6,389 bases of DNA, taken from the NCBI GenBank assembly GCA_002394635.1, contig DGUK01000054.1, positions 1 to 6,389 of the forward strand, in the 5' to 3' direction. The notes beneath the pieces were generated by a model. The model was not told the DNA's origin. It searched no databases and saw nothing but the letters and a program-made list of their open reading frames with translations. Positions 1 to 4,301 of the stretch are shown here, one piece after another. Within the stretch, counting starts at the first letter, position 1, and each line of letters opens with the position of its first letter. Both the position numbers and the translations under genes were made by a program. The stretch comes from Faecalitalea sp. UBA4312 (GTDB taxonomy: Bacteria > Bacillota_I > Bacilli_A > Erysipelotrichales > Erysipelotrichaceae).

Positions 1-301
1 TTAGCTGAACCATAGCTTTTGTCCCATTTTGATGAATGACATCGGTTAGCTTTCGCAAGCCCTCTATATCCTCATCCTTTGAAATGGAAAGTTGTTTTGC
101 TTTTGCCTTTCCTTGCTTCATGATATAGCTGTGCTCGGTGATGATCATTCCAAGGTTTCCATTCTTTGCCCTTTCCCCATAATAATCCAGCATCGCATCT
201 GTGACATTTCCGTCCTCTGTACTCTGATACGTGGCAACCGGAGGCATAATGATGCGGCTTTTCAGCTCCATCGTGCCAATATGTATGGATTGTTTTTTCA
301 T
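1..301 (-). CDS. Old Yellow Enzyme-family NADH:flavin oxidoreductase, N-terminal part (gene runs off the left edge)
   Basis: Only the first 100 codons are in the window, and the frame is open to base 1. The protein begins MKKQSIHIGTMELKSRIIMP. The segment 'LKSRIIMPPV' (about residues 13-22) matches the conserved N-terminal FMN-binding strand of Old Yellow Enzyme/NemA/YqjM proteins (LKNRIVMAPM type). 'MLDYYGERAKNGNLGMIITE' and the final 'HQNGTKAMVQL' also fit the first helices and strands of the TIM barrel. Family members use FMN and NAD(P)H to reduce activated C=C bonds such as enones, quinones and maleimides. The ATG at 301 is preceded by a weak AAGAAAGG (315-322) with rather long spacing. 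It lies 45 bp after the MBL hydrolase stop and is probably the third gene of one operon. The catalytic His/Asn pair and any C-terminal iron-sulfur or second flavin domain lie outside, so subfamily (short YqjM/NemA type versus long 2,4-dienoyl-CoA reductase/BaiC type) cannot be decided. Confidence 0.88.
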   Translation of the reverse strand, partial: MKKQSIHIGTMELKSRIIMPPVATYQSTEDGNVTDAMLDYYGERAKNGNLGMIITEHSYIMKQGKAKAKQLSISKDEDIEGLRKLTDVIHQNGTKAMVQL

Positions 302-346
302 GATATAGTACCAACCTTTCTTTTAAATGTAAGCTGTCCTTCGCAT

Positions 347-973
347 CTAATATCCGTATCTTTGTTTTTCGATTCCTACCGTTGTTTTACCAGAGTGTCC
401 CGAACAAAGAACCGTTTCATCTGGCAAAGTAAATATTTTTTTGAGAATACTGTGTTGTAAGTCGATGACATTCCCACCCGGATATTGATAGTTCCCAATG
501 CTTCCTTTGAAGATTGTATCGCCTACAAAGGCAATCTGATCTTTGGCCGAATAGAACACGATGGAATCCGTCGTGTGACCCGGCGTATGGATTACATGCA
601 GGGAAAAAGACGGGTTAACTTTGAGAGTTATATTGTCCCCATCATCAATATATGTTACATCTCGTACGGTAATCGGAGGTCCGCAGAAGGCTGACAGGTT
701 TTTTTCGGCATCCAGCAGATAGTCGTTTGCTGTTCGATAGGCGAGTACGGGAAGATTTAATACACGGCGAAGATCGTTGACGGCTCCAGTATGGTCAAAA
801 TGACCATGTGTAAGCAAGATTTTTTCAATTTCCCAGCCGTTCTTTTCTATAATATCAAGCAGTTTTTCGGCTTGCGCCCCGGGGTCAATGATAAAACCAT
901 GCCGGGTCTTATCGTCAATGTAAAAGAAGCAGTTTTCCTCAAAATACCCTTTTACCGGTACCTCGATAATCAT
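347..973 (-). CDS. MBL-fold metallo-hydrolase, glyoxalase II-like (YcbL type)
   Basis: The 208-residue protein is the normal length for stand-alone small glyoxalase II-like MBL enzymes. All metal ligands are visible: HGHFDH at 56-61, H133 in 'HTPGHTTDS', D152 in 'FVGDTIF', and H193 in 'SGHSGKTTVGIEK'. This is a complete dinuclear metal site. Relatives hydrolyse thioesters such as S-lactoylglutathione or other glutathione/bacillithiol-type conjugates, and the true substrate here is unknown. No signal peptide is seen, so it should be cytoplasmic. The ATG at 973 is 3 nt after the upstream DsbA-like stop (977-979), without a strong ribosome site of its own, which suggests translational coupling. 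The C-terminal motif reads GHSGKTT where most relatives have GHGPATT, a mild variation that keeps the ligand histidine. Its place between a thiol oxidoreductase and an ene-reductase supports a detoxification role, but this is inference. Confidence 0.9.
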   Translation of the reverse strand: MIIEVPVKGYFEENCFFYIDDKTRHGFIIDPGAQAEKLLDIIEKNGWEIEKILLTHGHFDHTGAVNDLRRVLNLPVLAYRTANDYLLDAEKNLSAFCGPPITVRDVTYIDDGDNITLKVNPSFSLHVIHTPGHTTDSIVFYSAKDQIAFVGDTIFKGSIGNYQYPGGNVIDLQHSILKKIFTLPDETVLCSGHSGKTTVGIEKQRYGY

Positions 974-976
974 ATC

Positions 977-1681
977 TCAACCAATCTTGCAGCCATCCGG
1001 CCCGCAGCTAAATGCCATCCCTTGTCCCTCGTTCGATTCCGTTTCCTGCTCCAATGCTTTTTGAAGGGTAGCTTTCATCCCCTCCATACTCTGTGCGCCA
1101 GGGATCGCATACTTTCCGATAACGAAATATGGAACAGCGTGAATACCCTTTTGAAAAGCTTCCTTCTCATCTGAAATCACTTCATCCCGATACGTATCTG
1201 AATTCAAAACTTCTCTGACCTCCGTGGCATCCATTCCACACGTTTCACCGATCTTCTGGAGAAGCGCTTTGTCTGCGAGCTCTTTGTTGTCGGTGAAATA
1301 TGCTTTGAAAAGAGCGGAAATAACTCGCTCACTCAGCGCCGGATCCCCTTTGCTCTGCGCCAGTTTCGTCAGGCGATGTGCATCCATTGTGTTGGTAAAA
1401 AGCGTCGAGCCGTACCGGAAATCAAGTCCTTCACCCATCCCCATCTGAGAGATAGTTTCAATTTGCCTGCCGGCAGCCTCAAACGAGATGCCGTATTTAT
1501 CGGCAAACCGTGTCTGTGTATCGCTGACTGCATGTTCTCCTGCGGAAGGGTCTAACTGGAAAGCTTTCATTTCAAGCTGTACATTTTTTAATTCAGGAAT
1601 AGATTCAATTGCTTTCTTTAGACGTACCTCACCGATATAGCAGTAAGGGCAGGCATAATCTGACCAATATGTAATTTTCAT
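977..1681 (-). CDS. DsbA-family (FrnE-like) thiol-disulfide oxidoreductase with extra C-terminal CX4C motif
   Basis: The 234-residue protein has a thioredoxin fold with a DsbA-type helical insertion. It opens MKITYWSDYACPYC, with the CPYC active site at residues 11-14. 'NTMDAHRLTKLA' (97-108) and the cis-proline loop 'HAVPYFVIG' (P184) are hallmarks of the FrnE/2-hydroxychromene-2-carboxylate isomerase-like branch. The tail carries 'CGPDGC' (C226, C231), a CX4C pair like that described for Deinococcus FrnE, where a second cysteine pair works with the CXXC. There is one further cysteine, C148. With no signal peptide it is probably a cytoplasmic disulfide reductase, oxidase or isomerase. The ATG at 1681 is well set by GAAAGGAG (1691-1698, 9-nt spacing). 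It is the first gene of the minus-strand operon, is followed almost without gap by the MBL hydrolase, and is controlled by the promoter/operator region shared with the divergent TetR gene. Confidence 0.92.
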   Translation of the reverse strand: MKITYWSDYACPYCYIGEVRLKKAIESIPELKNVQLEMKAFQLDPSAGEHAVSDTQTRFADKYGISFEAAGRQIETISQMGMGEGLDFRYGSTLFTNTMDAHRLTKLAQSKGDPALSERVISALFKAYFTDNKELADKALLQKIGETCGMDATEVREVLNSDTYRDEVISDEKEAFQKGIHAVPYFVIGKYAIPGAQSMEGMKATLQKALEQETESNEGQGMAFSCGPDGCKIG

Positions 1682-1699
1682 AGATAATAGCTCCTTTCA

Positions 1700-1723
1700 A
1701 ATAATAGAACATGTTCTATTATT
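1700..1723. promoter_or_regulatory. Operator 1: perfect 24-bp palindrome, probable TetR-family binding site
   Basis: The palindrome is perfect over 24 bp, centred between 1711 and 1712, with core TAGAACATGTTCTA (1705-1718). The core repeats at operator 2 with only the two central base pairs changed. It lies just downstream of the predicted start of the dsbA-like operon and just before its ribosome site. Bound repressor would therefore act as a roadblock on that operon. Divergent TetR regulators usually bind such palindromes in their own intergenic region. Confidence 0.85.
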
Positions 1724-1729
1724 ATCTAT

Positions 1730-1758
1730 TTGCAATTATATAGAACGCGTTCTATAAT
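1730..1758 (+). promoter_or_regulatory. Promoter of the TetR-family regulator gene
   Basis: On the plus strand TTGCAA (1730-1735, 4 of 6 matches to TTGACA) and a perfect TATAAT (1753-1758) are separated by 17 nt. Transcription should begin near 1765, about 35 nt before the regulator ATG. The two promoters superimpose almost fully: the -10 of each touches or overlaps the -35 of the other at 1735 and 1758. RNA polymerase should not be able to occupy both at once. Confidence 0.75.
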
Positions 1759-1763
1759 GTCAA
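1735..1763 (-). promoter_or_regulatory. Promoter of the dsbA-like/MBL/OYE operon
   Basis: On the minus strand a perfect -35 box TTGACA (1758-1763) and a perfect -10 box TATAAT (1735-1740) are separated by exactly 17 nt, a consensus sigma-70/SigA promoter. Transcription should begin near 1728, giving a short leader that contains operator 1 and the ribosome site of the DsbA-like gene. The 14-bp core of operator 2 lies wholly in the spacer. The assignment is by eye; no start site is measured. Confidence 0.85.
1739..1756. promoter_or_regulatory. Operator 2: 18-bp palindrome within both promoter spacers
   Basis: The core TAGAACGCGTTCTA (1741-1754) matches operator 1 except for the central two base pairs (CG for AT). 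The perfect palindrome extends to 1739-1756. Its centre is 36 bp from that of operator 1. It occupies the 17-bp spacers of both divergent promoters and runs into both -10 boxes, so one bound dimer should block both directions, giving autoregulation plus operon repression. Confidence 0.85.
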
Positions 1764-1771
1764 TAGTAAAA

Positions 1772-1785
1772 ATGAACATGTGCTA
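1772..1785. promoter_or_regulatory. Possible degenerate third operator
   Basis: The sequence ATGAACATGTGCTA keeps 11 of 14 positions of the operator core TAGAACATGTTCTA, including the central GAACATGT. It is centred 31 bp from operator 2 and falls in the leader of the TetR mRNA just before its ribosome site. It could be a weak site that tunes autoregulation, or chance similarity. Confidence 0.4.
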
Positions 1786-1799
1786 AAAAGGAGACTATT

Positions 1800-2420
1800 A
1801 TGGCCAAAAAATGTGGACGACCGGCAAAAAGTGCAGATTATGCTGACAACAAACAGAGGATCATAGATACAACCATTGATCTGATTCGGAAAAAAGGTGC
1901 TGATTATATCACGGTAAGAAATGTGTGTGCAGCAGCCAATCTTTCCATTGGAACCTTTTACCATTATTTCAGAGACAAGGATGAACTCCTTATGTACTTT
2001 GTGCGCGACACTTCCTTTGAAACCTGCTCTCTGCAAACACCCATCAACAAGATTGGTGACCGTGTTTCAGAACTGTACATGCGTCTTATAAACCGATATA
2101 TGGAATTTGGTCTTGAATTTATGAAGAGCTTTTATACCGCCGGAAACCATTCGCTTTCCGCGTATATGTCCGAAGTTGAGGGACAATTCGAGCCGAATAC
2201 CGTAATGGCCCGCAGCGAAAAAGAAATAAGCGCAGCACAGGAACAGGGCATTGTCAAAACGAATGCAGATGCTCATGAAATATGCATGGACATCTGCACA
2301 ATCGTCAAAGGATGTGTTTTGGAATGGTGCCTCATGGAAGGCAATATGGATATTGAGAAATCGATCTATCGGATCATTGGAACATATCTGCGAGATTTTC
2401 TTATAAATAAACGAGGATGA
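1800..2420 (+). CDS. TetR/AcrR-family transcriptional regulator, cysteine-rich
   Basis: At 206 residues it has normal TetR length. The N-terminal DNA-binding domain spans about residues 17-64, with the helix-turn-helix 'ITVRNVCAAANLSIGTFYHY' at 37-56 followed by the family-typical 'FRDKDELL'. The rest is an all-helical ligand-binding and dimerisation domain of unknown ligand. It has seven cysteines (5, 43, 76, 162, 166, 172, 177), four of them clustered in one predicted C-terminal helix and one inside the HTH region. This is more than usual and fits, but does not prove, sensing of oxidants or electrophiles. The ATG at 1800 follows AAGGAG (1788-1793, 6-nt spacing). It is divergent from the dsbA-like/MBL/OYE operon, and the intergenic palindromes are its probable operators, so it most likely represses both the operon and itself. 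Confidence 0.93.
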   Translation: MAKKCGRPAKSADYADNKQRIIDTTIDLIRKKGADYITVRNVCAAANLSIGTFYHYFRDKDELLMYFVRDTSFETCSLQTPINKIGDRVSELYMRLINRYMEFGLEFMKSFYTAGNHSLSAYMSEVEGQFEPNTVMARSEKEISAAQEQGIVKTNADAHEICMDICTIVKGCVLEWCLMEGNMDIEKSIYRIIGTYLRDFLINKRG

Positions 2421-2574
2421 ATGTCTTAGAACACATACTATCACAGGATGATGAGCATGCTAGATACCATACTGTCCGTTTCGTGTAATTTGAAAGCAAT
2501 CGATCAATCATACAAGTGGGATCCTTTTCTCATGCATCAGGTCGGTGCCATCCATCTATGAAACGCACTCATTC
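2421..2574. other. Unassigned gap between convergent genes
   Basis: This 154-bp stretch lies between the 3' ends of the TetR gene (plus) and the CPBP protease gene (minus). No convincing hairpin terminator for either gene is visible. A 37-codon open frame (2448-2561, plus) has no recognisable similarity and a poor ribosome site, so it is not called as a gene. Confidence 0.5.
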
Positions 2575-3186
2575 TTAAAACAACAAGAAAGCCGAACATA
2601 ATCCTGCAAATATATTTGCCCCCGCATGGATCCACCAGCTTGGCAGTATTGAGCCCTTCGCTATCTTTTCATTGATAAATCCCATGAACCATCCAATCAT
2701 TCCGGTAAACAATACGATCCAAATGGTTCTCAAGAAACCTGCTGTCGTTATGAAAAGGACCCCATGCATAAGTCCGAACAAAGCACTTTGGAATCCGTTG
2801 GCTTTATAAAAGCCAAACTTTTCGGATACTCTTTTTAAAAGAAATCCCCGAAACACAATTTCCTCCGGTAAAGCTGTATTAAAAACCGCATACATTCCTA
2901 TCGCAGCAAGGGCAGAACATCCCTTCCCTGCAAATACAGAGGTAGCCATCTCTACTTTTTTTAAAGACCAAAACATAAAGAGAGATAAGAAAAGAAACAG
3001 AAACGTTGTCCCCAGCATCCATAGAATCATTTTATGGTTCCACATATTCTGTACTCTTTTTATTCCGATCCACGTAAGAAAACCTTCTTTTTTTCTAGCC
3101 GTAATCAACCACCATAAAAATGGAAGCAGTGAAAACAAACAAATCTGAAACACACTATTTATTGTCATTTGCATAAACAAGTTCAT
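2575..3186 (-). CDS. CPBP-family intramembrane glutamic-type protease (CAAX protease/Abi)
   Basis: This is a 203-residue polytopic membrane protein. The conserved motifs appear in order. Motif 1 is 'PEEIVFRGFL' (E108, E109, R113). Motif 2 is 'FGLMH' (F137, H141). Motif 3 is 'HAGAN' (H187, N191). These are the catalytic Glu and the histidines/asparagine of the Rce1-like fold, so it should be enzymatically competent. Hydrophobic segments are near 10-30, 52-74, 90-106, 136-150, 153-171 and 183-202. Bacterial members are linked to self-immunity to bacteriocins, peptide maturation and membrane-protein processing, but the substrate here is unknown and no bacteriocin gene is seen beside it. The ATG at 3186 is set by GAAAGGAG (3193-3200, 6-nt spacing). 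It appears to be a single-gene unit, since an upstream terminator (3284-3314) separates it from the AraC remnant. Confidence 0.9.
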   Translation of the reverse strand: MNLFMQMTINSVFQICLFSLLPFLWWLITARKKEGFLTWIGIKRVQNMWNHKMILWMLGTTFLFLFLSLFMFWSLKKVEMATSVFAGKGCSALAAIGMYAVFNTALPEEIVFRGFLLKRVSEKFGFYKANGFQSALFGLMHGVLFITTAGFLRTIWIVLFTGMIGWFMGFINEKIAKGSILPSWWIHAGANIFAGLCSAFLLF

Positions 3187-3253
3187 TTGGATCTCCTTTC
3201 ATCAAGTCACATATATCGTATCGGAACATTCTTTCTGTTTATATGGATAAGCC

Positions 3254-3514
3254 TTAAGATAAGCTTAAACTTTTCATAAGATTAAAAACCTCCGGTATAT
3301 CTATACCGAAGGTTCTTTTGAAAGGATAGGGTCGATGACCTTGTGTTCCTTTTTGTTTTTTTTTACTGGCTTTGCGATATTGCAGAGGCGTTACACCATA
3401 CAAGGACTGAAAGGTTAAGATGAAGCGACGACTATCAGAAAAACCGTTGTTGATAGCTACTTGGTAAATGCTCTCATCGGTTTCCAATAGGTCAAATCTG
3501 ACTTTTTTTGCCCA
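3254..3514 (-). pseudogene. AraC-family regulator remnant (second HTH only)
   Basis: Minus-strand codons from about 3514 read WAKKVRFDLLETDESIYQVA and continue '...NNGFSDSRRFILTFQSLYGVTPLQYRK'. This is the second helix-turn-helix of an AraC/XylS DNA-binding domain with its typical 'GFSD...F...F...G.TP..YRK' signature. An in-frame TAG at 3515-3517 precedes it, and no first HTH or effector domain is recognisable upstream, so about two thirds or more of a normal 250-300 residue regulator is missing. The open frame after YRK runs through the terminator to 3254. If the nine-T run (3356-3364, plus strand) had one base fewer, the protein would instead end at a TAG (3301-3303) inside the terminator stem, which looks like the ancestral 3' end. 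Expression from a TTG start (3485-3487) is possible but poorly supported. Confidence 0.8.
3284..3314 (-). terminator. Rho-independent terminator after the AraC-family remnant
   Basis: The inverted repeat 3287-3299 / 3302-3314 forms a 13-bp stem on the minus-strand RNA, with one G-U wobble (a C-A mismatch if read on the plus strand) and a very tight loop. It is followed on the minus strand by a five-T run (3288-3284). The wobble/mismatch asymmetry and the T-run both point to minus-strand function. Confidence 0.8.
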
Positions 3515-3669
3515 CTAAATAGCAGCATGATCAAATCATGGAGTATATATGTCATCAATTCCTACTTCTATCATTCATAGAAAGAAAGAATGGTAAATTC
3601 ATAGAATTATGACAATGATAATGTCAAATAAAAATGGATAATAAAACTGTAAAAAGGAGAAAACATAAC
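3488..3669. other. A+T-rich non-coding stretch with small repeats
   Basis: No gene is supported between the AraC remnant (strictly up to 3514) and the HIRAN gene. It holds a 6-bp inverted repeat CATGAT-CAA-ATCATG (3526-3540), a 10-bp direct repeat ATTCATAGAA at 3573-3582 and 3597-3606, and an inverted pair TGACA/TGTCA (3610-3614, 3622-3626). These lie where the promoter of the HIRAN gene should be. GATAAT at 3637-3642 could be its -10 box, but no good -35 pairs with it. Confidence 0.5.
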
Positions 3670-3969
3670 ATGAAAACATATTATTTCACTTTAACAGGAA
3701 CAAAACACCATTACGGTAACGACTTTATTGAAAAAGATATGATAATAACATTATAAAAGGAACCAGATAACGAATATGACAAAGAAGCAATCAAAGTATG
3801 TTTGAAACCTTTCGGATGCATTGGGTATGTTGCGAACAGTCCATATACTGTAATCGGAGATGATTGTTATTCAGCAGGACGATTATATGATAAGATCCCA
3901 GATACAACAGAAGCAACTGTACTATTTAAATTAGACCATGGAATTATTTGTAAGGTGGACATTGAATAA
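3670..3969 (+). pseudogene. HIRAN-domain protein gene interrupted by one in-frame TAA
   Basis: Read through, the frame is 99 codons and matches a stand-alone bacterial HIRAN domain. It begins MKTYYFTLTGTKHHYG, then has 'KEPDNEYDKEAIKV' (30-43), 'GCIGYVANSPYTVIGDD' (49-65) and 'SAGRLYDKI' (68-76). The REPDNPYDxxAI, IGYVANS and SAGRLYD elements are characteristic. HIRAN domains (named for HIP116 and Rad5) bind DNA, including single-stranded 3' ends in human HLTF; bacterial stand-alone versions are poorly characterised. Codon 29 (3754-3756) is TAA and everything after it stays in frame and well conserved, so a single recent nonsense change or a sequencing error is the simplest reading. No in-frame ATG follows for re-initiation. 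The ribosome site is strong (AAAGGAGA, 3653-3660, 9-nt spacing). The 3' end abuts the next gene. Confidence 0.85.
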
Positions 3970-4203
3970 ATGATAGAAGAATACAAATTGACAGGTTTCC
4001 AGTTTGAATATATACGACGGTATCGTAATAAAATTACATCATATATTTCGATACAATTAGAACAAACAACGGATAGCCCTGTCTTTTTGTTATGCAAATG
4101 CAACAATCAAATAAAAAAGGTAGATATAACCGATCAGATCGGAGAATTTGTTAATGGTATTCTAAATTGTAGATCCTATTTCCAAGCGACAATTGAAACA
4201 TAA
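3970..4203 (+). CDS. Hypothetical 77-residue protein
   Basis: I do not recognise this protein. It starts MIEEYKLTGFQFEYIRRYRN, is soluble-looking and mixed charged, and has three cysteines in the second half ('FLLCKCNNQ' and 'ILNCRS'), with no signal peptide or membrane segment. Its ATG directly follows the TAA of the HIRAN frame (zero spacing), and an AAGGTGG (3952-3958, 11-nt spacing) inside the HIRAN gene could serve as ribosome site. This implies an operon with, and possible translational coupling to, the HIRAN gene. If coupling matters, the upstream nonsense codon would reduce its expression. The base composition is A+T-rich like the HIRAN gene (about 30% G+C over 3961-4020). The intact frame, ribosome-site candidate and tight junction support it as real; its function is unknown. 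Confidence 0.65.
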   Translation: MIEEYKLTGFQFEYIRRYRNKITSYISIQLEQTTDSPVFLLCKCNNQIKKVDITDQIGEFVNGILNCRSYFQATIET

Positions 4204-4301
4204 AACCAATTCGTAAAACTGATTATTCATTTTTATAATTATTTACAAATATACCTATTCACTAGTTTTAGTATTCAGAAGCGAGAGTATAAGGAGAAAT
4301 A

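Noticed and set aside
92..460. Open frame of 122 codons on the plus strand
   Set aside because: It lies antisense to the OYE and MBL genes, which have clear family motifs; it has no recognisable domain or ribosome site.
791..1174. Open frame of 127 codons on the plus strand
   Set aside because: It is antisense to the MBL and DsbA-like genes and its translation matches no family; it is a reading-frame shadow.
1700..1756. The two palindromes as a transposon end or repeat array
   Set aside because: Their position at the promoters of divergent genes and their symmetric shared core are fully explained as regulator operators; no transposase or target duplication is seen.
2067..2444. Minus-strand open frame of 125 codons across the TetR gene
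   Set aside because: It is the complement of a well-supported regulator gene and shows no protein signature.
2448..2561. A 37-codon plus-strand frame starting ATGATGAGC
   Set aside because: It has no good ribosome site, no known similarity and could arise by chance in a gap of this size.
3526..3540. CATGAT-CAA-ATCATG as a terminator
   Set aside because: The stem is short and A+T-rich with no T-run after it on either strand.
3754..3756. TAA read as a recoded or programmed readthrough codon
   Set aside because: No recoding signal or structure is evident nearby and TAA acts as the ordinary stop of other genes here; a mutation or error is simpler.
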